Source: Psychrobacillus sp. NEAU-3TGS
Lineage (GTDB): Bacteria > Bacillota > Bacilli > Bacillales_A > Planococcaceae
DNA length: 64,000 nt
Direction: 5' to 3'
Assembly (NCBI RefSeq): GCF_029955155.1
Contig: NZ_JAPNOZ010000012.1
Coordinates: forward strand, 999,753 to 1,063,752
The position numbers and the translations under genes are program-made. The notes under the pieces are model-generated. The model ran no database searches. It saw only the letters and a program-made list of their open reading frames with translations, and was not told where the DNA came from. Of this stretch, positions 1 through 8,427 are shown piece after piece (the first letter of the stretch is position 1; every line of letters starts with the position of its first letter).

Positions 1-209
1 CTTGGATGCACATATTTTGGACGCTTCACTTGAATCCATGTTCGTACGAGTTTTTCCCATTCGAGCAATAATTCATCTAGTTGATAGGCATGTGGTTTTA
101 CATCATTAAAAAAATCTGGCTCTTTATCTTCTTCTCTATAAAATTGAAAACGTAATATGCTTTCATCACATTCTTTTAGTAATTGTTCAGTTAAACGCAA
201 TAACGACAT
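1..209 (-). CDS. yppE: YppE-like DUF1798 protein, N-terminal part (cut by window edge)
   Basis: The reverse strand starts with ATG at 209, preceded by a GGGGGA ribosome binding site about six bases upstream, and stays open to the left edge, so only about 69 residues are visible. They are helical and charged, with two tryptophans in LLEWEKLVRTWIQ. This resembles YppE of B. subtilis (DUF1798, a small helical-bundle protein of unknown function), whose gene lies close to recU and ponA there, as here. The assignment rests on recalled similarity plus synteny. The function is unknown in the family. Confidence 0.7.
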   Translation of the reverse strand, partial: MSLLRLTEQLLKECDESILRFQFYREEDKEPDFFNDVKPHAYQLDELLLEWEKLVRTWIQVKRPKYVHP

Positions 210-284
210 TTTAATCCCCCGCATTCTAGTAATAGTGTACCAAATTATAGCTCATATTACTAGTTGCAAACGAACGTACATTCC

Positions 285-440
285 TTATAATTGGTTCTCG
301 ATTTTTTCTAATTTACCAAGCAATCGAAAGGATGATTTACTAAAGTCTTTTTCAAACTGATCTTGTTCATCACTTAGCCGGTCTTCCAGTAAAAATTCTA
401 ATAGCTCCAATTGGTCAATAATACGTTCGATTTTGTTCAT
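285..440 (-). CDS. small conserved-looking protein, 51 aa, unknown function
   Basis: The ATG at 440 follows a strong GGGAGG site and opens a 51-codon frame ending in TAA at 285. The product begins MNKIERIIDQLELL, is acidic and almost wholly helical, and has no membrane segment or cysteine. It lies 75 bp upstream of the yppE-like gene on the same strand, so the two may be co-transcribed. I do not recognise a family. The RBS and codon use make it more convincing than a random frame. Confidence 0.6.
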   Translation of the reverse strand: MNKIERIIDQLELLEFLLEDRLSDEQDQFEKDFSKSSFRLLGKLEKIENQL

Positions 441-670
441 GTTTGTTACCTCCCTTTTTAGAGTATGTTCCCTCTTTTTTTAGAAATCCCTTCCCACTCG
501 ACAAACGTTCTTTCTAATGGACAAAACTAGTAGAATGTCGACAAGTTTTTGCAGAATCATAGCTTTGCGCCTTGCAGGTGCCAACTGTACTATCCCGCGA
601 ATGGATCTTATGAAAGCGGCACTTGCGCCAAGTTCTCTACGACAAATTCATTTGAACTATTTAGAAGAAT

Positions 671-780
671 TGATTGCTTTCACCAGCAATTTGGCTGCTC
701 TTGTGCTGGTTTAATTGCTCTCAGGTAAGAAGGGATTGCTTAGGATGATTGGTTGGTTGCCCTAAGCCATTTACTGGATA
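671..780 (+). repeat. 21-bp-period TTGCTYTC array A (5 units)
   Basis: Cores of the form RTTGCTYTC begin at 674, 695 (CTGCTCTT variant), 715, 736 and 757, so spacing is 21, 20, 21 and 21 bp. Between cores the sequence varies. The last unit is the conserved cap, here TTGCCCTAAGCCATTTACTG. The array lies between divergent genes: the small minus-strand gene starting at 440 and recU starting at 1089. Four related arrays occur elsewhere in the window. Confidence 0.75.
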
Positions 781-960
781 TACGTAACGAAAAAAAACGA
801 ATAAGGCGATACTGAGTAAACAAGCAATTTATTTTATTTCGTAGCAGGTGGCGCTCTTACACGCAAGCAGTGAAGGCTCATCTCGTAGAAGGCGTTCTAT
901 AGTAGCAAAAACGCTACAACACACTATTCCTACATTACCCAGAAAAACTTAGAATACACA
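781..960. other. intergenic stretch without a recognised feature
   Basis: No ribosome-binding-site-supported frame is visible on either strand between array A and the degenerate hairpin repeat. A short hairpin, GTAGC-AAAAAC-GCTAC, lies near 903-918. Nothing else stands out. Confidence 0.5.
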
Positions 961-1062
961 GTGAAACTAAATAGAATCGATTGGCGTCTAATTATCTTGT
1001 GTTGGTCAACAACCCCTTCATTTGGCGATTAAGAGTGGAGTCTTATCACCTAAAAGTGATAA
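961..1062 (+). repeat. possible degenerate copy of the AGTGAAACT hairpin-tail repeat
   Basis: The segment starts with AGTGAAACT, as do the repeats at 32065 and 58975. It ends with GAGTGGAGTCTTA followed by the perfect inverted repeat TTATCAC-CTAAAA-GTGATAA (1043-1062). The tails of the other two copies have the same layout with a different stem sequence, which is what a conserved hairpin would show. The middle does not align, so this is a weak member. It lies directly upstream of recU and could also be an operator or leader hairpin. Confidence 0.4.
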
Positions 1063-1088
1063 ACTAATAGTATAGAGAGGTGAATATC

Positions 1089-1687
1089 TTGGCTATTCGT
1101 TATCCAAACGGGAAACTATACACGCCCAAAAAGGAAACTGAGACTAAAAAAGAAAAGATTATTCCTTTAGTAATAGGGGTAAAACATTAGAAGATGAAAT
1201 CAGCGATGCAAATGAATACTATCTCGTTCATGAAATCGCAGTCATTTATAAAAAACCAATACCGATACAAGTCGTGAAAGTCGATTATCCAAGCAGAAGT
1301 AGCGCCGTTATTAAAGAAGCATACTATCGAACTCCATCTACAACCGACTTTAATGGTGTATTTGAAGGGAAATATATTGACTTTGAAGCAAAAGAAACGG
1401 AAAATAGAACAGCGTTTCCTTTAAAAAACGTCCATCTTCATCAAGTCGAACATATGAGTAAAGTAGTGAAGCAGCAGGGTATCAGTTTTTTACTCGTGCG
1501 TTTTTCTACAGTTGACCGTTATTTTTATTTACCTTTTGACCAATTAAAGGAATATTGGGATAGAATGCTAGCAGGAGGTAGAAAGTCTATTGCTTTAGCG
1601 GAATTCGAGGAACACGCAATAGAAATAATACCCAAATATGCACCTAGGATTGATTATTTAAAAATAGTTAATGACTTACATGCATAA
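1089..1687 (+). pseudogene. recU: Holliday junction resolvase RecU, frameshifted after codon 26
   Basis: RecU cuts four-way junctions during recombination and chromosome segregation. A TTG start at 1089, after an AGAGGTG site, gives a RecU N-terminus (IRYPNGK), but this frame stops at 1190. From 1166 the minus-one frame continues with the expected SNRGKTLEDE and runs to TAA at 1687, including the nuclease signature TTDFNG...DFEAKE with the metal-binding Asp and Glu and the Lys. Restoring one T in the TTT at 1166-1168 would give a full-length protein of about 199 aa. The downstream piece has no good start of its own. The gene lies 21 bp upstream of ponA, as in B. subtilis. Either the gene is broken or a base was missed in sequencing. 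Confidence 0.85.
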
Positions 1688-1708
1688 AGTGAAAGTGAGG
1701 AGAAGTTT

Positions 1709-4435
1709 ATGAGTGAGCAAAGACAAACTCGTGAACAAAGAAGAAAGCAATTACAACAAAAGAAGAAAAAAACGTCCAATACACCAGCTAAGATCTGGAT
1801 TAAACGAATATTATTAGCAATAGTCGCAGTTGGTATCGTAGGTCTTATTGCAGGAGGGTCACTTTTTGCTTATTACGCGAGCTCAGCTCCTAAATTAGAT
1901 GAAAGTTCATTAAAAGACCCAATTAGTCCTAAACTTTTAGATGCCAACGGAGAACTATTTGCGACTCTTGGCGCAGAAAATAGAGAATATGTACCTTTCG
2001 ATGAAATACCTCAACAAATGCATGATGCAATTATCGCTACCGAGGATTCACGTTTTTACGAACATTTTGGGGTGGATTTTTTACGATTAGGTAAAGCTGT
2101 ACTTGCCAATCTCACCCATGGTTTTGGTGAACAAGGAGCTAGTACGATTACGCAACAAGTAATCAAAAACTCTTTTTTAACAAATGAAAAAACGTTAAAA
2201 CGTAAAGCCCAAGAAGCATATTTATCAGTTCAATTAGAACGTAAATATGAAAAAGAAGAAATCTTTGAAATGTATTTCAATAAAGTACTGATGTCCGGAA
2301 GAGTTTACGGATATGGAACGGCTGCCAAGTATTTTTATGGTAAAGAGCTTAAAGATTTAACATTAGATCAGTACGCACTTTTAGCGGGTATATCGCAACG
2401 ACCAAATGCATATAATCCGTTTAAAAATCCTGACCTTGCTGAAAAACGTAGAAATACAGTGCTACATTTAATGAATCTACATGGAAAAATAACAGATGAA
2501 GAAATGAAAGCTGCACAGGCAATTCCAATAGGGGATTCTTTACTTCCTGAGGAAGAACGTGTAGCAAAACAAAACACAAAATATGATGCATTTATTGATG
2601 TCGTTTTGGATGAGTTAGAAAAACATGGAGATGGTGATACCATTTCAGAAGGAATTACTATTCATACAACACTTCAACCAAATGCTCAAAAACAAGTGGA
2701 AGACACATTAAATTCAGATATGTTCCCTACAGAAGATATTCAATCAGCTGTGGCGGTTATTGATACGAAAACAGGTGCAATTGCTGCAGTTGGCGGTGGC
2801 CGTAATTACGGGGTAGAACGTGGCTATAACTACGCATATGATATGAAAGTTAGATCTCCAGGTTCAACTATTAAGCCGTTGCTCGATTATGGTCCAGCGG
2901 TTGAATTTTTAAATTGGTCTACCGGTCAAACGATTGTAGATGAACCAATGAAGTATACAGGTACGGAACAAAATATACGCAACTTTGATGGGAAATATAA
3001 AGGTGCGATGACTATGCGTGAAGCACTTTATAACTCTCGAAATGTTCCTGCCGTGAAAACTTTAAAAGAAGTTGGCACGAAAAACGCGAAAGAGTTTATA
3101 AATCGTTTTGGAATCGATTTAGGAGAAGTGCATGAAAGTTCTGCAATTGGTGGCATTGATAAACCGATGTCCCCTGTTCAAATGGCTGGTGCATACGCAG
3201 CATTCGGAAACGGCGGTGTTCATACAGAACCTTATGCGATCAACAAAATCGTCTATCGAGACGGAAAGACTGAAAAAGATTACCGTCCTGAATCAAATGC
3301 GGTTATGAAAGATTCTACTGCTTATATCGTAACGGACGTTTTACGTGATGTATTAACAAAAGGAACAGCTAAAACTGCTGCAATAAGTGGTTTAGATATT
3401 GCCGGCAAGTCAGGTACTTCTAACTATGACTCTAACCAAATGAAGGAATGGGATTTACCAAGCAGTGCATTTCCAGATGTTTGGTTCGCTGGTTATACAA
3501 CCAACTACTCGATCTCCGTTTGGGCTGGTTATCCAGATATGAAAACACCAATGACAACGAATGAAGAACGTTATTTGCCACAAAAGATTTTCAAGAAAGT
3601 AATGGCGAATATTTCAGAAGACAAGACTACAGAGAAATTTAGCAAGCCAAATTCAGTTGTCGAAGCGACAATCGAAAAAGGTACGAATCCACTTCAATTA
3701 GCAAGTGAATATACGCCAGATGAGTTAAAAAGAACTGAGTTATTTGTAAAAGGTACAGAACCAACAACAGTGTCCGAGGAATTTGAACAATTAGAGCTAA
3801 ATGCTCCAACCAATTTATCCGTTGATTTAGACGAAACTGCTTTAACCGCAACATTAATGTGGGACTACGAACAGCCTGAAGATACTGAACAAGAAGTACA
3901 ATTTGAAGTATCCGTAGCAGTTGATAACGGACCTTCAGAAATTTTACAAACAACCAATCAAACAGGGTTAATTGTACAAAGTCTCATCCCAGGAAGTACG
4001 TATGTATTCTCTGTAACAGCAGTTTCTGGTGAAGTAAGAAGTGAACCTGCTTCCGTGTCACTTACATTAGAAGGATATGAAGAGGAGAACATGGAAGAAG
4101 AACCTCCTGCTGAAACCGATGAAGATGAAAATTCCGGCGATTGGAATAATAACGGAAACGGGAATAACAACGGCAATGGTAATAATAACGGCAATGGTAA
4201 TAATAACGGCGGCAATTGGAACAACAATGGCAATAACAATAACAACAATAATAATGGCAATTGGAACAATAATGGTAACAATAATAACGGTAATAATAAC
4301 GGAAGTGGCAACAATACTGGCAATGAAAGCAATGACACTTCCGATGGAGAAGCAAATCCTGATGACCATACGAATCCGGATGGTACGGATGGTACTAATG
4401 GCACCGGAGAAGAAAATTCTAGCTCCACTCCATAA
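1709..4435 (+). CDS. ponA: class A penicillin-binding protein 1A/1B (PonA)
   Basis: A bifunctional peptidoglycan synthase that polymerises lipid II and cross-links it outside the membrane. The 908-residue product has a basic cytoplasmic N-terminus, one membrane anchor (about 33-57), a GT51 transglycosylase domain (EDSRFYEHFG near 110, QGASTITQQ near 145) and a transpeptidase domain with SPGSTIKP near 381, SRN near 442 and GKSGT near 565. A fibronectin III-like domain follows at about 697-787. The C-terminus is an Asn/Gly tail (about 810-870) and then an acidic Ser/Thr end. The length matches B. subtilis PonA (about 914). The RBS is GTGAGGAG. It is probably co-transcribed with recU and ends at a strong terminator. 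Confidence 0.96.
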   Translation: MSEQRQTREQRRKQLQQKKKKTSNTPAKIWIKRILLAIVAVGIVGLIAGGSLFAYYASSAPKLDESSLKDPISPKLLDANGELFATLGAENREYVPFDEIPQQMHDAIIATEDSRFYEHFGVDFLRLGKAVLANLTHGFGEQGASTITQQVIKNSFLTNEKTLKRKAQEAYLSVQLERKYEKEEIFEMYFNKVLMSGRVYGYGTAAKYFYGKELKDLTLDQYALLAGISQRPNAYNPFKNPDLAEKRRNTVLHLMNLHGKITDEEMKAAQAIPIGDSLLPEEERVAKQNTKYDAFIDVVLDELEKHGDGDTISEGITIHTTLQPNAQKQVEDTLNSDMFPTEDIQSAVAVIDTKTGAIAAVGGGRNYGVERGYNYAYDMKVRSPGSTIKPLLDYGPAVEFLNWSTGQTIVDEPMKYTGTEQNIRNFDGKYKGAMTMREALYNSRNVPAVKTLKEVGTKNAKEFINRFGIDLGEVHESSAIGGIDKPMSPVQMAGAYAAFGNGGVHTEPYAINKIVYRDGKTEKDYRPESNAVMKDSTAYIVTDVLRDVLTKGTAKTAAISGLDIAGKSGTSNYDSNQMKEWDLPSSAFPDVWFAGYTTNYSISVWAGYPDMKTPMTTNEERYLPQKIFKKVMANISEDKTTEKFSKPNSVVEATIEKGTNPLQLASEYTPDELKRTELFVKGTEPTTVSEEFEQLELNAPTNLSVDLDETALTATLMWDYEQPEDTEQEVQFEVSVAVDNGPSEILQTTNQTGLIVQSLIPGSTYVFSVTAVSGEVRSEPASVSLTLEGYEEENMEEEPPAETDEDENSGDWNNNGNGNNNGNGNNNGNGNNNGGNWNNNGNNNNNNNNGNWNNNGNNNNGNNNGSGNNTGNESNDTSDGEANPDDHTNPDGTDGTNGTGEENSSSTP

Positions 4436-4440
4436 TATTG

Positions 4441-4475
4441 AAAAAGAGCAATCCAGCACTGGATTGCTCTTTTTT
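4441..4475 (+). terminator. intrinsic terminator of ponA
   Basis: Twelve-base perfect arms AGAGCAATCCAG (4445-4456) and CTGGATTGCTCT (4459-4470) are followed by a run of T to 4475 and preceded by A5. It lies right behind the ponA stop codon. The symmetric A and T tracts could let it work in both directions. Confidence 0.9.
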
Positions 4476-4509
4476 GGTCGCCTTGATATTCTTCTTAGAT
4501 GTAGTGGCT

Positions 4510-4619
4510 GGTTGCTCTGATAAAACATTTGGTTGCTTTCATGCATGAAATGGTTGCTTTCGTTAAGAGTTTGATTGCTCTCATCGCTATATTGGTTGCT
4601 CTATTCCAGATATTTACTT
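4510..4619 (+). repeat. 21-bp-period TTGCTYTC array B (5 units)
   Basis: TTGCT cores begin at 4512, 4533, 4554, 4575 and 4596, spaced exactly 21 bp. Units read (T)GRTTGCTYTC followed by about ten variable bases. The last unit ends in a looser cap (CCAGATATTTACTTT). The array sits between the convergent terminators of ponA and ypoC, outside both predicted transcripts. Confidence 0.8.
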
Positions 4620-4703
4620 TTCCGCTCGTTATGTTTATTGTTTTTGGTTGGTAACTCCCAATATTGAATTTAATTTCAGCTTGATCCTTGTTAGCTTTAT
4701 CCA

Positions 4704-4738
4704 CAAAAAAAGAATGAGCCATGTGCTCATTCTTTTTT
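4704..4738 (-). terminator. intrinsic terminator of the dnaD-nth-ypoC operon
   Basis: Arms GAATGAGC and GCTCATTC flank the loop CATGT, with A7 on one side and T6 on the other. Read on the minus strand it ends in a T run. It overlaps the last codons of ypoC. The symmetry allows bidirectional action. Confidence 0.85.
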
Positions 4739-5011
4739 CTGTGCTCGAAGACGTGCAATTTTTTTCTTCGTTTCTTTGAATAACTCGTCCAATTGCCTAA
4801 ATGCGGTATAATTATGTTTATTGTTACGAATAAAAGTAAAGCGCTCTGCAAAATTAATAGGAGCTGCTTCCCCTTCTTGTTCTACGATTACTTCTAGCAG
4901 CTGAATACCTTGCTCCATTAGTTCCAATCTAGCAGTATCTTTTTCTTTAAAAAGTACCACTAACTGAATTTGCAAATCGTTCCACTTGTCCAATTCATTA
5001 TGCAGTGACAA
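4727..5011 (-). CDS. ypoC: YpoC-like small protein
   Basis: A 94-residue helical protein with a very basic C-terminus (KKKIARLRAQKKE). It overlaps the end of nth by 14 bp, so it is translated from the same mRNA. B. subtilis has ypoC at this position between nth and ponA, but that protein is longer as I recall it. The name therefore rests on position and weak resemblance. Function is not known. Confidence 0.65.
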   Translation of the reverse strand: MSLHNELDKWNDLQIQLVVLFKEKDTARLELMEQGIQLLEVIVEQEGEAAPINFAERFTFIRNNKHNYTAFRQLDELFKETKKKIARLRAQKKE

Positions 5012-5654
5012 TTTTCTTCATCCTTTTAGCACCTTCTCGACAGACAGATAGCAAAGGACATTCAGGACAGTTCGGATTTTGAGCCTTACAATGATAACGA
5101 CCAAAGAATATCAGCTGATGGTGTGCCTTTGACCATAATTCGATTGGCGTTTTTTTCATGAGCGTTTCTTCCACCTGAAGTACAGAATCTTTCCACCTAC
5201 ATAGTCCTAATCTTTTCGTCACACGTTCTACATGTGTATCGACTGCGATTGCAGGAATATCAAACGCAACAGAAACGACGACATTCGCCGTTTTGCGTCC
5301 TACACCCGGAAAAGTCGTAAGTAAATCTCTGTCTACAGGTACTTCTCCATCATATAAGTCGATCAGCTGTTGACTTAAAGCTTGAATATTTTTTGCTTTG
5401 TTACGATAAAGTCCAATTGATCGGATATCATTTTGTAATTCTTCAATCGGGACGGCTAAATAATCTTCGGGCTTTGTATATTTTTGAAATAAGTCTTTTG
5501 TTACTTTGTTCACCAGTACATCTGTACACTGAGCGGATAATAACGTTGCAACTAATAGCTCAAATGGATTTTTATGAACGAGTTCACAATGCGCATCTGG
5601 GAACATTCGCTCCATCTCATCTAGGCAATAATGCCATTGTACTTTCGTAAGCAA
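4998..5654 (-). CDS. nth: endonuclease III (Nth)
   Basis: A bifunctional DNA glycosylase/AP lyase that removes oxidised pyrimidines in base excision repair. The 218-residue protein has the helix-hairpin-helix FPGVGRKTANVV with the catalytic lysine, the downstream catalytic Asp region (AVDTHVERV), and a C-terminal iron-sulfur loop with cysteines spaced C-x6-C-x2-C-x5-C. Length is normal. It lies between dnaD (11 bp upstream) and ypoC (overlapping), the usual Bacillales order. Confidence 0.96.
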   Translation of the reverse strand: MLTKVQWHYCLDEMERMFPDAHCELVHKNPFELLVATLLSAQCTDVLVNKVTKDLFQKYTKPEDYLAVPIEELQNDIRSIGLYRNKAKNIQALSQQLIDLYDGEVPVDRDLLTTFPGVGRKTANVVVSVAFDIPAIAVDTHVERVTKRLGLCRWKDSVLQVEETLMKKTPIELWSKAHHQLIFFGRYHCKAQNPNCPECPLLSVCREGAKRMKKIVTA

Positions 5655-5665
5655 AATTCTTCCAC

Positions 5666-6376
5666 CTACTCTCTCTCTTCTAACCAGTTATAAAATGAAA
5701 CTTTTGTAGTCCTAGTTGGCAGTTCCATTTGTTTTTGAACTGGTATTTGCTGTCTAAATTGTGCAGTCTGATTTTCGGCTGCATCTACCGTTTTAATATT
5801 TTTCTTTTTCCATTCAAATAAAATACGATCAATATAACGCAGGCTTAGCTTTTGTGATAACACCGCTTCTTTTAATGCTAGTCGAATTAAAGCTGCTGAG
5901 TGTTTATCTTGGTCAAACCACATACCAATTGTTTCGTATTCCATCGGTGATAACAGCCTGCCAAATTCTTGTTCAAACAGTTTATAGATTTCGCCTTCTT
6001 CTTCTTTTACTTGCTCGTTTTCGACTCGATTTTCTTCTTGTTCCACATGATCTACCAAAAGCTCCCATAAATGATGGAAAGCATAATATTCATAGTGAAC
6101 TCCGTCTGCGTCCATATGCTGATCAATTTGCACAAGCCCTTTTTGAACGAGACGTTGTAAGATAGTGACTACTTTATTTTCATTGAAATGCGTGCGATCT
6201 GCTAAATTTTGTGGCGTTGGAAAATGATTTCCTGCTTCTCCATAAGCGATTAAATGCAATAAAAGAATCGCTTCTTCATCTTTAATATTAATCGCTTTGT
6301 AATGACTAAAAAAAAGCTGGGAAATGGTTACATTTCCCTGCTCAGTCCAGATACGGAGTCGATCTCGCTTTTGCAT
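5666..6376 (-). CDS. dnaD: DNA replication initiation protein DnaD
   Basis: DnaD is a primosomal protein that works with DnaB and DnaI to load the replicative helicase at oriC and at restarted forks. The product shows the winged-helix DDBH1 domain in the N-terminal half and the DDBH2 domain, with SPMEYETIGMWFDQD and RYIDRILFEWKKKNIKTV, then a C-terminal FYNWLE motif close to that of B. subtilis DnaD. I chose the ATG at 6376 (protein MQKRDRLRIW) because AAGGAG lies nine bases upstream. An ATG two codons earlier is possible. Confidence 0.95.
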   Translation of the reverse strand: MQKRDRLRIWTEQGNVTISQLFFSHYKAINIKDEEAILLLHLIAYGEAGNHFPTPQNLADRTHFNENKVVTILQRLVQKGLVQIDQHMDADGVHYEYYAFHHLWELLVDHVEQEENRVENEQVKEEEGEIYKLFEQEFGRLLSPMEYETIGMWFDQDKHSAALIRLALKEAVLSQKLSLRYIDRILFEWKKKNIKTVDAAENQTAQFRQQIPVQKQMELPTRTTKVSFYNWLEERE

Positions 6377-6419
6377 ACCCATCGTCTCCTTTTTCTTAAA
6401 TTGCAATGTGAATAAATTA

Positions 6420-7715
6420 TTACGGATATAAACGGTTTAACAGACGTGGGAATGGAATCGTCTCACGAATATGCTCCACTCCACTTAGCCATGCTACTGT
6501 GCGTTCTAAACCTAGTCCAAATCCAGAATGCGGTACAGAACCTTGCTTGCGAAGATCTAAATACCAAGCATAAGCAGCTTCATCTAAACCATGCTCTTGT
6601 ATACGTTGTTTTAAAAGATCATAATCCCAAATACGCTCGGAACCACCAATGATTTCTCCATATCCTTCTGGAGCGATTAAGTCGGCACATAATACAACAT
6701 CATCGCGTGTTGGATGTGGTTGCATATAGAATGGTTTAATCCCTACTGGATAATGTGTGATGAATACTGGTTTATCATAACTTTCAGCAATTGCAGTTTC
6801 ATGAGGAGCACCGAAATCATCTCCCCACACAATGTCATCGAACCCTTTTTCATGTAAAAGTTTAATTGCATCATCATAAGTAATACGAGGGAACGGCGCT
6901 TGAATATTTTCTAATTTCGATAAATCGCGACCAAGACGCTCTAACTCTATTTTACAGTTTTTCAAAACAGCTTGCGCGATAAATGCGACATATTGTTCTT
7001 GTATTTCTAAGTTTTCTTCTAGTTCACAAAAAGCCATTTCTTGTTCAATCATCCAGAACTCGATTAAATGACGACGTGTTTTCGATTTTTCTGCACGGAA
7101 AGTTGGTCCGAAAGAAAATACTTTTCCAAGTGCCATTGCGGAAGCTTCTAAATATAATTGACCAGATTGAGAAAGATATGCATCTTCGTCAAAATATTTC
7201 GTATGGAATAATTCGGACGTTCCTTCTGGAGATGATCCTGTTAAAATCGGCGGATCCGCTTTAATATGACCACTATTATTAAAAAACTCATACGTTGCAC
7301 GAATAATTTCGTTACGGATTTTCATAACTGCATGTTGTTTTCTTGAACGTAACCATAAATGACGGTTGTCCATTAAAAATTCAGTTCCATGCTCTTTTGG
7401 TGTAATAGGGAAATCAACAGCAGCTTGGATAACTTCAATTTCTTTTACTTGTAATTCATAACCAAATGAAGATCTTTCATCTTTTGTTACTTCTCCAATT
7501 ACATACATAGAAGTCTCTTGCGTTAACCCTTTTGCTTTTTGGAAAATATCTTCTCCCACATCTTCTTTTACTACTACGCCTTGTACAAAGCCGGAGCCAT
7601 CACGCAATTGTAAAAAAGCAATTTTTCCGCTTGAACGCTTGTTAGCAAGCCATGCGCCAAGTTTAACTGTTTCGCCTACATGGTTAGACATCTCATTAAT
7701 CATTATTTTCTTCAT
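6420..7715 (-). CDS. asnS: asparaginyl-tRNA synthetase
   Basis: A class II aminoacyl-tRNA synthetase that charges tRNA-Asn in the cytoplasm. The protein of 431 aa has the N-terminal OB-fold anticodon-binding domain ([20 protein letters not shown]), motif 2 ([12 protein letters not shown]) and motif 3 near the C-terminus ([13 protein letters not shown]). The ATG at 7715 is preceded by GTGGAGG; a GTG four codons upstream is part of that site. It precedes dnaD on the same strand with 43 bp between them. Confidence 0.97.
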   Translation of the reverse strand: MKKIMINEMSNHVGETVKLGAWLANKRSSGKIAFLQLRDGSGFVQGVVVKEDVGEDIFQKAKGLTQETSMYVIGEVTKDERSSFGYELQVKEIEVIQAAVDFPITPKEHGTEFLMDNRHLWLRSRKQHAVMKIRNEIIRATYEFFNNSGHIKADPPILTGSSPEGTSELFHTKYFDEDAYLSQSGQLYLEASAMALGKVFSFGPTFRAEKSKTRRHLIEFWMIEQEMAFCELEENLEIQEQYVAFIAQAVLKNCKIELERLGRDLSKLENIQAPFPRITYDDAIKLLHEKGFDDIVWGDDFGAPHETAIAESYDKPVFITHYPVGIKPFYMQPHPTRDDVVLCADLIAPEGYGEIIGGSERIWDYDLLKQRIQEHGLDEAAYAWYLDLRKQGSVPHSGFGLGLERTVAWLSGVEHIRETIPFPRLLNRLYP

Positions 7716-7742
7716 AGTTTCCTCCACAAGTCAAAAGTTTAG

Positions 7743-8231
7743 TTATAAATTCGAGATTTTCTTCCACCAATCTCCATTATCAAATAGTAGATATACATAG
7801 TTGAGATTGTTTTTTTCGTTTACATACGTTATTTCCCAAACAGGACCAACTTCTTCTACGCCGAGCTTTGCATGCAATAATTCGCCATTTTTTTCATTAC
7901 TCATTGCAAGTTCGATTGCTTTCTCTTTAGATATGCCATCCTTTAATTTTACTTCCATTATCGCGTCATCTGTTTTTTTCTCTGGAAGAAAGAACGCTTT
8001 TTCTTCTCCCTTTGCTGTTTTACCGATAACGGTATGGAAAGTATTTGTACTATTATACACATAGGAATCATCTACTTGAGCGAGTAAATGGTTTTTCGTT
8101 ACATAAGTTTCTGCGTTTTCATTTGCTTCTTTGAATGGTATTTTCGCTTGAAAATAAATAAGTAAACTAAGTATCACGGTTAAGCTTAATGCAAATACAA
8201 CGATAAATAGGAGCCATCTTTTAAGTACCAT
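7743..8231 (-). CDS. ypmB: YpmB-like membrane-anchored protein
   Basis: A 162-residue protein with one N-terminal membrane segment (about residues 6-28) and an extracytoplasmic part resembling a PepSY-like/DUF5590 fold, including WEITYVNEKNN and VYLLFDNG. B. subtilis has ypmB directly upstream of the asn locus, as here. It follows ypmA by three bases, so the two are co-translated. The function of the family is not established. Confidence 0.85.
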   Translation of the reverse strand: MVLKRWLLFIVVFALSLTVILSLLIYFQAKIPFKEANENAETYVTKNHLLAQVDDSYVYNSTNTFHTVIGKTAKGEEKAFFLPEKKTDDAIMEVKLKDGISKEKAIELAMSNEKNGELLHAKLGVEEVGPVWEITYVNEKNNLNYVYLLFDNGDWWKKISNL

Positions 8232-8234
8232 ATG

Positions 8235-8405
8235 TTAAGTCCTATAAATTGTAAAAACGCACTTTTCTTGGTCTTCTTTATCAAGTGCCAAGCCAAACAT
8301 CAAATCTTGCTGTTTTAATGTTCGATTTAATGCATCTACTAGTTTGTATAAGTCCGATTGATAATTGACAGTCACAGTAGATAGCACTTCAATTTTGTTT
8401 TCCAT
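8235..8405 (-). CDS. ypmA: YpmA-like small protein (DUF4264)
   Basis: A 56-codon frame whose product begins MENKIEVLSTVTVNY and ends CVFTIYRT, closely matching the remembered 56-residue YpmA of B. subtilis (MFGLALD core conserved). The start ATG at 8405 lies 22 bp downstream of dinG and directly upstream of ypmB, the conserved dinG-ypmA-ypmB order. Cytosolic, with no cysteine motif or membrane segment. Function unknown. Confidence 0.9.
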   Translation of the reverse strand: MENKIEVLSTVTVNYQSDLYKLVDALNRTLKQQDLMFGLALDKEDQEKCVFTIYRT

Positions 8406-8427
8406 ATTTATACCCGCTTTCTAAATC

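Noticed and set aside
517-714. Plus-strand open frame of 65 codons across array A
   Set aside because: No ribosome binding site, no protein-like composition, and it runs through the repeat array.
3958-4546. Several long frames opposite and beside the PonA tail
   Set aside because: They are Leu/Ser- or Ile-rich shadows of the Asn/Gly codon repeat and have no start signals.
4495-4851. Minus-strand frame with a seven-residue period (RAT/KAT every seven residues)
   Set aside because: The period comes from the 21-bp DNA array, which equals seven codons. The other arrays contain stops in all frames, so the repeat is not a protein feature.
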